Of a DNA stretch of 64,000 bases, positions 42,878-51,550 are shown piece after piece. Location: assembly GCF_040049255.1 (NCBI RefSeq), contig NZ_JBDZDR010000007.1, positions 1 to 64,000 on the forward strand, read 5' to 3'. Every line of letters begins with the position of its first letter. Within the stretch, counting starts at the first letter, position 1. The position numbers and the translations under genes were made by a program. The notes under the pieces are model-generated. The model searched no databases. It had not been told where the DNA came from and saw nothing but the letters and a program-made list of their open reading frames with translations. Source of the stretch: Pseudaminobacter sp040049255 (GTDB lineage: Bacteria > Pseudomonadota > Alphaproteobacteria > Rhizobiales > Rhizobiaceae).

Positions 42878-43396
42878 ATGCCGATACGAAGCAAGAGGGG
42901 GTCGAGGATGAGTTTTGCCGTGGCACCGCGCATTCATTCTGCGTGGGCTGCGTTGCTGTTCTCCCTCGTCGTGCCGCTGTTCTTCGTCGTGACTGCAAGC
43001 ACGGCGCACGCCGATTTTCGGGTGTGCAATGCCACGCAGAACCTGGTTGGCGTCGGCATCGGCTACCGCGCCAAGGCGGGCTGGGTCACGGAAGGCTGGT
43101 GGCATATCGAAGGCTCCACCTGCAAGACACTGATCGAGGGGCCCTTGTCATCGCGGTTTTACTATCTTTATGCAGAGGATGCCGAGCGCGGTGGGCGCTG
43201 GGACGGTCCGATAACCATGTGCGTTGCCGAAAAAGAGTTCAAGATCGCTGGCGTGACCGATTGCGTCGCCCGCGGGTTCCAGCGCGCAGGCTTCAAGGAA
43301 TATGATACGGGCGAGCAGGCAAGCTGGATGGTCCAACTGACCGACGAACCCGCAACGGACGGCGCCGCCGCCGTCACGGGAACCAATTCTCAATGA
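42878..43396 (+). CDS. DUF1036 exported protein
   Basis: This is a 172-residue protein with a signal peptide (WAALLFSLVVPLFFVVTAST, then AHA) and the DUF1036 core: ADFRVCNATQNLVGVGIGYR, GWVTEGWWHIEGSTCKTLIE and FYYLYAEDAERGGRWDG with several conserved Cys and Trp. The function is unknown. The ATG at 42878 has GGAG nine bases upstream; an ATG at 42908 is also possible. Its stop overlaps the pyk start (ATGA), so pyruvate kinase is translated with it. Confidence 0.85.
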   Translation: MPIRSKRGSRMSFAVAPRIHSAWAALLFSLVVPLFFVVTASTAHADFRVCNATQNLVGVGIGYRAKAGWVTEGWWHIEGSTCKTLIEGPLSSRFYYLYAEDAERGGRWDGPITMCVAEKEFKIAGVTDCVARGFQRAGFKEYDTGEQASWMVQLTDEPATDGAAAVTGTNSQ

Positions 43397-44829
43397 GACG
43401 CAGCCGAAAGGTAAAAATCCTCGCAACGCTTGGTCCGGCCTCCTCCTCCGAGGCCATGATCAAAAGCCTCTTCCAGGCGGGAGCCGACGTCTTCCGCATC
43501 AATATGAGCCATGCCGACCACACCCTCATGCGCGAGCTCGTCCGCCGCATTCGGGCGGTCGAGACCGAACTTGGGCGTCCAATCGGCATCCTGGCCGACC
43601 TGCAGGGGCCGAAGCTGCGCGTCGGCAAGTTCGCCAATGGCAAGGAAATGCTCGAGATCGGCCAGACCTTCACGCTGGACGACGACCCAAAGCCCGGCGA
43701 CGCGACGCGAGTTTGCCTGCCGCACCCGGAGATACTGGTCTCGGTGCAGCCGGGGCATCGCCTGCTCATCGACGACGGCCGGCTGGAACTTCGCGCCGTC
43801 GCCTGCGACGGCAGGTCGATCACCTGCACGGTTGTCGCCGGCAGCAGGATTTCCGACCGGAAGGGCGTCAGCCTGCCCGACACGGACCTGCCCGTCGGCG
43901 CGCTGACGGAAAAGGACCGTTCTGATCTGGATGCGGTTCTGGCCGAGGGCGTGGACTGGATCGCCCTGTCCTTCATCCAGCGCCCGGAGGACCTTGCCGA
44001 GGCGCGCAAGATCGCGCGCGGCCGTGCCCTGATCCTGTCGAAGATCGAGAAGCCGCAGGCTGTGTTACGCCTTGCGGAGATCATCGAATTGTCCGACGCG
44101 CTGATGGTGGCGCGCGGCGACCTCGGCGTGGAAATGCCGCTGGAAGCCGTGCCCGGCATCCAGAAGCAGATCACCCGGGCCGCGCGGCGCGCCGGCAAGC
44201 CGGTGGTGATCGCCACGCAGATGCTGGAATCGATGATTTCTGCGCCGGTGCCGACCCGCGCCGAGGTTTCGGACGTGGCGACGGCCGTGTTCGAAGGGGC
44301 GGATGCGATCATGCTCTCGGCCGAGTCGGCGGCGGGGGAATATCCCGTCGAGGCGGTCGCCACGATGAGCCGGATCGCGCAGCGCGTCGAGCAGGACCCC
44401 ACCTACGCCACCATCATCAACGCGCAGCGTTCCGAGCCGGAGGCGACTGGTGCCGACGCCATTTCGCTGGCCTCGCGGCAGATCGCCGAGACGCTGAAGC
44501 TTTCGGCGATCGTTACCTACACCTCTTCCGGCACCACCGGGTTGCGCGCCGCGCGCGAGCGGCCGCAGGTGCCCATCATCGCCTTGTCGCCGGTCGTGGA
44601 AACCGCCCGTCGGCTGTCGCTGGTCTGGGGTACGCATTGCGTGGTCACCGAGGATGCCCAGGATCTTGACGACATGGTCAACCGCGCCTGCCGTATCGCC
44701 TATGAGGAAGGCTTCGGCCGCCCGGGCGACCGCATCATCATCACTGCAGGTGTGCCGCTGCGCACGCCGGGCGCCACCAACATGCTGCGCATTGCCTATG
44801 TGGGGGCGGAAGGGCGTGGCGGTGCCTGA
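43393..44829 (+). CDS. pyk: Pyruvate kinase
   Basis: This is a 478-residue glycolytic enzyme that makes pyruvate and ATP from phosphoenolpyruvate. The N-terminus VKILATLGPASSSEAMIKSL and NMSHAD are typical, the catalytic lysine is in LILSKIEKPQAV, and LMVARGDLGVEMPLEAVPGI carries the metal and substrate ligands. The C-terminal allosteric domain has TYTSSGTTGLRAARERP. Its start overlaps the stop of the DUF1036 gene by four bases. Confidence 0.97.
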   Translation: MRRSRKVKILATLGPASSSEAMIKSLFQAGADVFRINMSHADHTLMRELVRRIRAVETELGRPIGILADLQGPKLRVGKFANGKEMLEIGQTFTLDDDPKPGDATRVCLPHPEILVSVQPGHRLLIDDGRLELRAVACDGRSITCTVVAGSRISDRKGVSLPDTDLPVGALTEKDRSDLDAVLAEGVDWIALSFIQRPEDLAEARKIARGRALILSKIEKPQAVLRLAEIIELSDALMVARGDLGVEMPLEAVPGIQKQITRAARRAGKPVVIATQMLESMISAPVPTRAEVSDVATAVFEGADAIMLSAESAAGEYPVEAVATMSRIAQRVEQDPTYATIINAQRSEPEATGADAISLASRQIAETLKLSAIVTYTSSGTTGLRAARERPQVPIIALSPVVETARRLSLVWGTHCVVTEDAQDLDDMVNRACRIAYEEGFGRPGDRIIITAGVPLRTPGATNMLRIAYVGAEGRGGA

Positions 44830-44887
44830 GCCGTTGCTCTGACGCCGTATCTGGAGTTCGGAAGGGTGGTCTTGGCCGGTTCGCCGG

Positions 44888-45502
44888 TCAGATCGCCTCG
44901 CCGGCCAGTTCTTCCGACAGCTTGGACACTTTCTCCTGCGCGCTGCGCTGCATCGGATAGATGTCGAGCACCTTCTGCCAGGCCTGCAGCGCCAGCTGCT
45001 TGCGGCCTGTCGATTCCAGGATCTGTGCCATACCGGCCAGGGCGCCGAAATGGCGCGGCTCAAGCTGCAGCACCCGGTCTATGTCGGCCATGGACTTGCG
45101 ATAGTTCTGCATCAGGAAATGCACCGTCGCCCGCCGGTTCCAGCCCTCGACGTAATTCGGTGCCAGGGTCACGACTTCATCGAGGAAGTCGAGCGCGACG
45201 TCGAATTTCTGACCCTGGATGGCCTTCTGCGACCACTGCATCATCAGGTCGATCGAGGCGCTGCCGGACTTGTTCCACTGTTCCTGGATACGGGCGGCGA
45301 TTCGCTCGGCCGCCTTTTCGTTGCGCTCGCGCTTCAGGGCGCCGAAGAGCGTGTCGAGCCTGGTTTCGGTTTTGGCCAGGGGAGGGGCGTCGCGGTGAGG
45401 TGCGGCCGACTGCGCCCGAGCAGCGCCAGACGCGCCGATCAACGCCAAGCCGATACAGAATGCAAAAACGCTCCGCATGCCCAAGGATTTAACCTTCGGC
45501 AT
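44888..45502 (-). CDS. Exported tetratricopeptide-repeat protein
   Basis: This is a 204-residue protein with a signal peptide (SVFAFCIGLALIGASGAARA) and tandem TPR units: FDVALDFLDEVVTLAPNYVE, YRKSMADIDRVLQLEPRHFG and KQLALQAWQKVLDIYP. TPR proteins serve as docking surfaces. The arrangement with EGWNRRATVHF is shared with the product of 61292-61861, so the two are paralogues. The start is uncertain: ATG 45502 is used here, ATG 45478 would also leave an intact signal peptide. Confidence 0.8.
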   Translation of the reverse strand: MPKVKSLGMRSVFAFCIGLALIGASGAARAQSAAPHRDAPPLAKTETRLDTLFGALKRERNEKAAERIAARIQEQWNKSGSASIDLMMQWSQKAIQGQKFDVALDFLDEVVTLAPNYVEGWNRRATVHFLMQNYRKSMADIDRVLQLEPRHFGALAGMAQILESTGRKQLALQAWQKVLDIYPMQRSAQEKVSKLSEELAGEAI

Positions 45503-45574
45503 GGGAACGTCAAATTGAATTTCGCGTGAAACGGGCAAGCCGTCTCGGAAAGCGCGAAGCCTTCCGGCCCGGGC

Positions 45575-45700
45575 TTAGCCCTGGCGCGCCTTGTAGCGCG
45601 GGGCGGTCTTGTTGATGAGATAGACGCGACCCTTGCGGCGAACCAGCTGGCAGTCGCGATGGCGGGCCTTGAGGGCCTTGAGCGAATTCTTGATCTTCAT
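45575..45700 (-). CDS. rpmJ: 50S ribosomal protein L36
   Basis: This is a 41-residue ribosomal protein, MKIKNSLKALKARHRDCQLV followed by RRKGRVYLINKTAPRYKARQ and a final Gly. It is the zinc-free form: only one cysteine remains of the usual four ligands, which is the normal state in Rhizobiales. It is monocistronic here, as in related genomes, rather than part of the alpha operon. Confidence 0.95.
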   Translation of the reverse strand: MKIKNSLKALKARHRDCQLVRRKGRVYLINKTAPRYKARQG

Positions 45701-45899
45701 GGTCTGATCCGTCGAACTGGGCCGTTGACCGGCCGAATTGAAAGACGCGCCCGAGAGCGCGTCCGAATTTGTGAAAAGCTCATAGACGAGGTTCCGCCAT
45801 TCTGTCAACCGCGCCCCGCGATGAATCATCCCGCTTCGCCTATGGTTGCCGAAATTGGCAAAACGCCGCTGCCCCAACCGGCCGCGTTGGCGGTGCCGA

Positions 45900-46988
45900 T
45901 CAGGCTTCCGTCAGCGGGCCCAGGCGGGTGAAATGCCCCATCTTGCGTCCCGGCCGGGCTTCGGCCTTGCCATAGAGATGCAGCATCAGGTTCGGCTCAT
46001 GAGCCAGTTGCGCAGCCCTTTGCACCTCATCCCCGATCAGGTTTTCCATCACGCAGTCCGAATGCCGGGCGGCAAGGCCCAAAGGCAGGCCGGCAACGGC
46101 GCGAACGTGCTGCTCGAATTGCGAGATCGTGCAGGCTGCCTCGGTCCAGTGTCCGGAATTGTGCACGCGCGGCGCGATCTCGTTGACGAGCAGCGACCCG
46201 TCGGCAAGCACGAAGAATTCGACGCCGATGACCCCGACATAATCCAGCGCCTGGAGAATGGCGAAGGCGGCCTGCTTGGCTGCGGCAGCCACGCCAAGGC
46301 CGACGCCGGCAGGCACGGTGGAAGTGTGCAGGATGCCGTCGCGATGGACATTCTCGGCCGGATCGTAGGCGCAAAGGGCTCCGCCGCTTCCGCGCGCCGC
46401 GATGACCGAAATCTCCCGTTCGAAGCTCACGAAGGACTCGAGAATCAGCGGCACGCCGCCCATGGCCTTGAAGACACCGCTGGCTTCGTCGGGGCTGGCA
46501 TTGCGGAACACGCGCTGCCCTTTGCCGTCATAGCCCATGCGCCGGGTCTTGAGGATGCCAAGGCCCTTGAAGTCGCGCAGGGCGGCGCCAAGGTCTTCGT
46601 CAGCTTCCACGGCGCGAAAATCCGCCGTGCGCAGGCCGATGCCGTTGAGGAAGGTCTTTTCGGTCAACCGGTCCTGCGACACATCAAGCGCGCGCGGCGG
46701 CGGCAGCACCGCCACCGTTTCCGCCAGCACCTGCGCCGCGTTCACGGGCACGTTCTCGAATTCGTAGGTCACCACGTCGCAGCGACGCGCAAGCTCGCGC
46801 AAGGCGACCGCGTCGTCATAGGCGCCGACGATCTGGTGGTTCGCGACCTGGGCCGCCGGGCAGTCCGCCTGCGGCTCCAGAACGATGGTGCGGTAGCCCA
46901 GCCGGGCGGCGGCCATCGCCAGCATGCGGCCAAGCTGGCCACCGCCGATGATGCCGATCGTCGAGCCTGCGGGGAGCGGGGCGGTCAT
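45900..46988 (-). CDS. purK: N5-carboxyaminoimidazole ribonucleotide synthase
   Basis: This is a 362-residue ATP-grasp enzyme that carboxylates AIR in purine synthesis. The N-terminal nucleotide motif IGIIGGGQLGRMLAMAAARL and TYEFENVP are typical, and the ATP-grasp region contains TRRMGYDGKGQRVFRN and EIAPRVHNSGHWT. The ATG overlaps the stop of purE (ATGA), so both halves of the two-step AIR carboxylation are coupled. Confidence 0.97.
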   Translation of the reverse strand: MTAPLPAGSTIGIIGGGQLGRMLAMAAARLGYRTIVLEPQADCPAAQVANHQIVGAYDDAVALRELARRCDVVTYEFENVPVNAAQVLAETVAVLPPPRALDVSQDRLTEKTFLNGIGLRTADFRAVEADEDLGAALRDFKGLGILKTRRMGYDGKGQRVFRNASPDEASGVFKAMGGVPLILESFVSFEREISVIAARGSGGALCAYDPAENVHRDGILHTSTVPAGVGLGVAAAAKQAAFAILQALDYVGVIGVEFFVLADGSLLVNEIAPRVHNSGHWTEAACTISQFEQHVRAVAGLPLGLAARHSDCVMENLIGDEVQRAAQLAHEPNLMLHLYGKAEARPGRKMGHFTRLGPLTEA

Positions 46989-47536
46989 GATTCCTCCACC
47001 GGCCGGTCCGAGACCTTGGCGGTCTGTTCGGCGCGCCAGGCATCCAGCCGCGCGGCTAGTGCCTCGTCGCCCAGCGCCAGCACTGCGGCGGCGAGCAGGG
47101 CGGCATTGACCGCGCCCGACTTGCCGATGGCCAGTGTGCCGACGGGGATGCCGGCCGGCATCTGTACGATCGACAGCAGCGAGTCCTGGCCTGACAGCGC
47201 CTTGGATTCCACCGGCACGCCGAACACTGGCAAGGATGTCAGCGCCGCGGTCATTCCGGGCAGATGGGCCGCCCCGCCAGCGCCTGCGATCACCACCTTG
47301 AAGCCTTCAGCTTTCGCGCCGCGGGCAAAGTCGTAGAGGCGCTCCGGCGTGCGATGCGCAGACACGATGCGGCTGTCATGGGAAATGCCTAGCGCTGCAA
47401 GCGTCTCGGCGGCGTGGCGCATGGTTGCCCAGTCGGACTGGCTGCCCATGATGATAGCGACGTCGGCGCGTCCCTTGTCCAATGTCTGGCCTCCGGTTGT
47501 CGAACTGGCCTGCTGGAAGTCAGCGTACCGGGGCAT
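46985..47536 (-). CDS. purE: N5-carboxyaminoimidazole ribonucleotide mutase
   Basis: This is a 183-residue enzyme that moves the carboxyl group from N5 to C4 of AIR. The family core is VAIIMGSQSDWATMRHAAET, then SAHRTPERLYDFARGA and GAGGAAHLPGMTAALT, ending with MPAGIPVGTLAIGKSGAVNA. The first 25 residues are an extension before the usual start; a later start is possible. Confidence 0.96.
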   Translation of the reverse strand: MPRYADFQQASSTTGGQTLDKGRADVAIIMGSQSDWATMRHAAETLAALGISHDSRIVSAHRTPERLYDFARGAKAEGFKVVIAGAGGAAHLPGMTAALTSLPVFGVPVESKALSGQDSLLSIVQMPAGIPVGTLAIGKSGAVNAALLAAAVLALGDEALAARLDAWRAEQTAKVSDRPVEES

Positions 47537-47681
47537 TAACGAAATGCCGCCGCTCCCGCAAGCGCTTCACGGCCGGAAACGAAATTGCCGCGGTCAGCTC
47601 CGGCCATGTGCCTGTTGGAGCCCCTCGGGCGATTGGCGGCGCAGTATCGGCCCGATGCCTCCGCCGGATCGGACAGTGCCC

Positions 47682-47885
47682 TCAGGCGATGATATCCGGG
47701 ATGATCCTGTCTTCCAGCTTGGACATCTTGTCCTTCAGCTGCAGCTTCTTCTTCTTCATGCGCTGTATCTGCAGCGGATCGCACGCAGTCGCAATCATCG
47801 CGTTGATCGCCGCGTCGAAATCGGCGTGCTCCTGCTTCAGCTTTGCAAATTCAAGACGGATTTCGGTCTGTTCCTGGTCTGACAT
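47682..47885 (-). CDS. YdcH-like DUF465 protein
   Basis: This is a 67-residue helical protein: LEFAKLKQEHADFDAAINAM, then DPLQIQRMKKKKLQLKDKMS and an ending LEDRIIPDII. This is the DUF465 layout (helix, short DxxxI turn, lysine-rich helix). The function is unknown. A second DUF465 gene is divergent at 48119. Confidence 0.9.
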   Translation of the reverse strand: MSDQEQTEIRLEFAKLKQEHADFDAAINAMIATACDPLQIQRMKKKKLQLKDKMSKLEDRIIPDIIA

Positions 47886-48036
47886 GTCCTACCGTCTGCA
47901 AAAATATGGCGCTAAAGCGCTGACGGGCAGGCTGGACGCAGCCACCCACCAATGCAGCCTTCATACCACATTTCAAGCTTTCAGGAAATGCTACCACGCC
48001 GCATTCGACATGCGGACGATCTGGTGGCACACTGTC

Positions 48037-48090
48037 ATCATACCGTCACAGAGCAATGCCGGCGGTGGGAGCGCCCTGTGGCGGTATGAT
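48037..48090 (+). promoter_or_regulatory. Long hairpin upstream of the second DUF465 gene
   Basis: The arm at 48037-48051 (ATCATACCG, T, CACAG) pairs with the arm at 48076-48090 (CTGTG, G, CGGTATGAT); the single mismatch would be a G-U pair in RNA. The loop is 24 bases. It ends 28 bases before the ATG and lies in the divergent promoter region, so it could be an operator for both genes or an RNA leader element. Confidence 0.45.
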
Positions 48091-48118
48091 CGAGGAAACC
48101 AGAACGGGAGTACCAATC

Positions 48119-48298
48119 ATGTCTCTTGCCACCCATCTTGAAGAGTTGCAGCGGAAGCACGGCGATCTCGATCGCGAAATCGACACGGCGATGAGCCACC
48201 CGTCGGTTGACGATCTTGAAATCGCGTCTCTCAAGCGACGCAAGCTGGCAATCAAGGACGAGATTGAAAAACTGAAGGCGACTACGACGACGCACTGA
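48119..48298 (+). CDS. YdcH-like DUF465 protein
   Basis: This is a 59-residue protein: HLEELQRKHGDLDREIDTAM, then HPSVDDLEIASLKRRKLAIK and DEIEKLKA. It has the same helix-turn-helix hairpin form as the divergent gene at 47682-47885 and is likely a paralogue. The ATG has GGGAG upstream. The function of the family is not known. Confidence 0.9.
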   Translation: MSLATHLEELQRKHGDLDREIDTAMSHPSVDDLEIASLKRRKLAIKDEIEKLKATTTTH

Positions 48299-48339
48299 AG
48301 GCTTTTTCAACCGACGCGCTAGCGGGCGCGTTCTACATT

Positions 48340-48363
48340 CCGGCGGCAGCACCCTGCCGCCGG
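48340..48363. terminator. Hairpin between convergent genes
   Basis: CCGGCGGCAG at 48340-48349 and CTGCCGCCGG at 48354-48363 form a perfect 10-bp stem with a 4-base loop, between the DUF465 gene and the 3' end of the antiporter gene. Neither strand has a T-run after it, so it is an atypical terminator at best. Confidence 0.4.
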
Positions 48364-48495
48364 GTCATGGGAAGCAATTCTCCACGCCGCGACCGAATTA
48401 AGCTCGCGAAAACAACCCGCAAACCTCTGGAACTTGGGTGAGCGCTGCAGGTCTGCGCCGCAGCAACTTGGAGGCGCGTGGGCCGGTCGCCGCGG

Positions 48496-50319
48496 CTACG
48501 CCTCGCCTTGAGCCTTGGTTCCCCCGGGGCGGGCGCTTGGGCGTCCAAGGAGCCAACGAGCGTACTCACGCAGCTTTTCCGGCACCAGGGGCTGCGGCTG
48601 GGTCGGTTCGAAGGACAGGCCCACTCCGGTGATCCGGCCGTTTTCGTCGATGTCCCGCACGATGAGCTCTATGGGGCCGAGCGTCAGGCGGTCGGTATAT
48701 TCGACATGCCCGCCGAAGCGCGCCAGCAGCAACTCGCCGATGGTCATCTTCATTTCGTCTTCCGACAGGCCGGTTCCATAGGCGGCCTCGAGCTCGGAAG
48801 CCGGCCGGTCCGGGTCCAGTGCGAAGGCGCCGAAGAACTCGGCATCCTCCGGGTCCACGTCGACGCGGCTGGTGAACAGCCGGTCGAGCAATGCCGGGTA
48901 GCGGTCGGAGACGAAGATGTAGACGCGGTCGCCGGCAACCAGGCGGCCGAAGTCGGGGAATTTCATCGAAACGCCGTCGCGCACCACCAGCGAGGGGCGG
49001 GCCCAGCGCGGCAGGCGCTCGCCGCGCAGCACCGGGCTGCCCGGTACGACACGGTAGCTCAGCAGTTCGTGGTGGGCCGAACCCGGCAATTCCAGCTCCA
49101 CCTTTTCGATCGGGCCGGCACGGTGCGGCACGATCAGGCCGAGCCGGCGGGCGAGGGGACCGACCGTCCAGCCCTGCACGACCAGCGAGACCAGCACGAT
49201 GATGAAGGCCGTGTTGAAGATGGCGCGGCCATGTTCCAGGCCCGCCAGCAGCGGGGTGATCGCAAGCAGGATGGAGACCGCCCCGCGCAGGCCCACCCAG
49301 GAGATGAAGGCGACCTCGGCCTGGGGCAGCGGAAACGGCTTCAGGCACAGCCATACCGCGATGGGGCGGGCGACGAGGATCAGGAACAGGCCGAGCGCGA
49401 TCGCCCCGAGAAGGATGGCGGGAAACTGCGAAGGCGTGGCGAACAGCCCCAGCACCAGGAACATGATGATCTGGGCCAGCCATGACATGCCGCTCTGGAA
49501 GCGCTTGACGGCAGCCTGGGCCCGCATGTCGGAATTGCCGGCAACCATGCCCGCCAGATAGACCGCCAGGAAGCCCGAGCCGCCGATGGCGCCGGCGGCG
49601 GCAAACACCAGCAGCGACAGGGTCAGCACGAAGATCGGCATCAGGCCCCGGTCGAGATTGAGCCTTTCAACCAGGCGCACGATGGCGAAGCCGCCCAGCA
49701 TGCCGACGGCCGCGCCAAGGCCCATGGTGACGAAGAAGCCCAGCACCAGATCGGTGAAAAGCACCTGGGCCTCTGGATTTACGCCGATGGCGATGAGCTC
49801 GACCAGCGTCAGGGTCAGGAAGATGGCGATCGGGTCGTTGGTGCCGGACTCGATTTCGAGCGTCGAGCGCACGCGTTCGCGCAGGTTGATGTTGCCCGCG
49901 CGCAGCAGGAAGAACACCGCCGCAGCGTCGGTGGAGGCGACGGTGGCGCCGAGCAGGAAGGATTCCATCCAGCTGAACCCAGTCAGGTAGCGGCTCATCG
50001 CGCCGAAGATGATCGAGGTCAGAGCCACACCGACAGTGGCCAGCGTCAGGGCCGGCATGCCGGCTTGCCTCAGCACGCTGACAGGCGTGCCGAATCCTGA
50101 GTCGAACAGAATGACCGCCAGCGCCAGCGATCCGACGAAATAGGCGACATTGGCGTTGTCGAACTGCAGGCCAAGGCCGTTTGCGCCGGCCAGAAGCCCG
50201 ATGCCCAGGAACAGAAGCAGCAGCGGCGCGCCGAAGCGAAAGGCGATCAGGCTGGAGAATGCCGCAGCGACCACCAGTGCCGTACCGACCAGCGTCGCGA
50301 GATAGATTGCCTGATCCAT
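48496..50319 (-). CDS. Potassium/proton antiporter, CvrA/NhaP2 type
   Basis: This is a 607-residue CPA1-family exchanger. About 12 membrane helices occupy the first 390 residues, with FGAPLLLLFLGIGLLAGANG, LGATVASTDAAAVFFLLRAG and STLEIESGTNDPIAIFLTLT, the last containing the conserved ND pair. A soluble C-terminus contains a TrkA-C-like segment (VVPGSPVLRGERLPRWARPS) and a terminal CorC/HlyC-like domain (YGTGLSEDEMKMTIGELLLA). This composition matches NhaP2/CvrA, which exports K+ for osmotic and pH control. Confidence 0.92.
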   Translation of the reverse strand: MDQAIYLATLVGTALVVAAAFSSLIAFRFGAPLLLLFLGIGLLAGANGLGLQFDNANVAYFVGSLALAVILFDSGFGTPVSVLRQAGMPALTLATVGVALTSIIFGAMSRYLTGFSWMESFLLGATVASTDAAAVFFLLRAGNINLRERVRSTLEIESGTNDPIAIFLTLTLVELIAIGVNPEAQVLFTDLVLGFFVTMGLGAAVGMLGGFAIVRLVERLNLDRGLMPIFVLTLSLLVFAAAGAIGGSGFLAVYLAGMVAGNSDMRAQAAVKRFQSGMSWLAQIIMFLVLGLFATPSQFPAILLGAIALGLFLILVARPIAVWLCLKPFPLPQAEVAFISWVGLRGAVSILLAITPLLAGLEHGRAIFNTAFIIVLVSLVVQGWTVGPLARRLGLIVPHRAGPIEKVELELPGSAHHELLSYRVVPGSPVLRGERLPRWARPSLVVRDGVSMKFPDFGRLVAGDRVYIFVSDRYPALLDRLFTSRVDVDPEDAEFFGAFALDPDRPASELEAAYGTGLSEDEMKMTIGELLLARFGGHVEYTDRLTLGPIELIVRDIDENGRITGVGLSFEPTQPQPLVPEKLREYARWLLGRPSARPGGTKAQGEA

Positions 50320-50450
50320 TGACGGCGCATTTCCCCTGGCTTCGCTGCTTTTTGAATTTTCCTACAGTGAGGCGAAGACAAGGCGATGCGCAAGCAAAGT
50401 CACTATGGCGCATGCATTTTTTTCAGGAAGAGAGAAATTTTCCTGTCCGG

Positions 50451-50483
50451 AAAACAAAACGCCCGGCCGAAGCCGGGCGTTTC
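50451..50483 (-). terminator. Rho-independent terminator of gap
   Basis: On the minus strand AACGCCCGGC and GCCGGGCGTT form a 10-bp stem (50458-50467 with 50472-50481) around a 4-base loop, followed by TTTTGTTTT. It begins about 30 bases after the gap stop codon. Confidence 0.9.
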
Positions 50484-50513
50484 AGAGGATATAGGCTGCT
50501 GCCGCTGGTCGCG

Positions 50514-51524
50514 TCAGGCGATGACCTTGCCGAAGGCGACGGCGGTGTCGGCCATGCGGTTGGAGAAGCCCCACTCGTTGTCGTACCAGGACATGACGCG
50601 CACCAGGTTGCCGTCGATGACCTTGGTCTGGTCGAGCGCGAAGGTGGACGAGGCCGGGTTGTGGTTGAGGTCGATCGAGACCAGCGGCTCGTTGGTGTAG
50701 GCGAGGATGCCCTTGAGCGGGCCATCGGCGGCCGCCACCAGCGCGGCGTTGACCTCCTCCACCGTGACCGGCTTCTTCGACACGAACTTGAAATCGATGA
50801 CCGAGACGTTCGGGGTCGGCACGCGGATCGACACGCCGTCGAGCTTGCCCTTGAGCTCCGGCAGCACCAGACCGACGGCCTTGGCAGCACCGGTCGAGGT
50901 CGGGATCATCGACATGGCCGCGGCGCGGGCGCGGTAGAGGTCCTTGTGCATGGTGTCCAGCGTCGGCTGGTCGCCGGTATAGGCGTGCACCGTGGTCATG
51001 AAGCCCTTCTCGATGCCGAAGGCATTGTTGAGAACCATGGCCACCGGCGCCAGGCAGTTCGTGGTGCACGACGCGTTGGAGATGACGACGTGGTCGTTGC
51101 TGATCTTGTCGTGGTTGACGCCGTAGACGACGGTGAGGTCGGCGCCGTCGGCCGGGGCCGAGACGATGACGCGCTTGGCGCCGGCCGTGAGATGGGCGGA
51201 AGCCTTATCCTTCGAGGTGAAGATGCCGGTGCATTCGAGCGCGATGTCGACGCCCAGCTCCGCATGCGGCAGCTGCGCCGGGTCCTTGATCGCGGTGACC
51301 TTGATGGCGCCGCTGCCGATATTGATGGTGTCGCCGTCGACCCTCACCTCGTGCGGAAAGCGGCCATGAACGGAATCGTAGCGCAGCAGGTGCGCGTTGG
51401 TCTCGACCGGGCCGAGGTCGTTGATGGCGACGACCTCGATGTCGTTGCGGCCGGATTCGTAGATGGCGCGCAGGATGTTGCGGCCGATGCGGCCGAACCC
51501 GTTGATGGCTACTCTGACGGTCAT
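50514..51524 (-). CDS. gap: Glyceraldehyde-3-phosphate dehydrogenase
   Basis: This is a 336-residue type I NAD-dependent GAPDH. VRVAINGFGRIGRNILRAIY is the cofactor motif, SNASCTTNCLAPVAMVLN holds the catalytic cysteine, and TGAAKAVGLVLPELKGKLDG and WYDNEWGFSNRM complete the signature. The ATG has GGGAGAA upstream. It is 26 bases downstream of tkt, forming a carbon-metabolism operon closed by a strong terminator. Confidence 0.97.
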   Translation of the reverse strand: MTVRVAINGFGRIGRNILRAIYESGRNDIEVVAINDLGPVETNAHLLRYDSVHGRFPHEVRVDGDTINIGSGAIKVTAIKDPAQLPHAELGVDIALECTGIFTSKDKASAHLTAGAKRVIVSAPADGADLTVVYGVNHDKISNDHVVISNASCTTNCLAPVAMVLNNAFGIEKGFMTTVHAYTGDQPTLDTMHKDLYRARAAAMSMIPTSTGAAKAVGLVLPELKGKLDGVSIRVPTPNVSVIDFKFVSKKPVTVEEVNAALVAAADGPLKGILAYTNEPLVSIDLNHNPASSTFALDQTKVIDGNLVRVMSWYDNEWGFSNRMADTAVAFGKVIA

Positions 51525-51550
51525 ATGTGGTTCTCCCTGGGAGCGAAAAT

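Noticed and set aside
45575..45877. Longer 100-codon version of the L36 gene
   Set aside because: The canonical L36 start at 45700 gives the normal 41 residues; the upstream extension does not resemble any protein.
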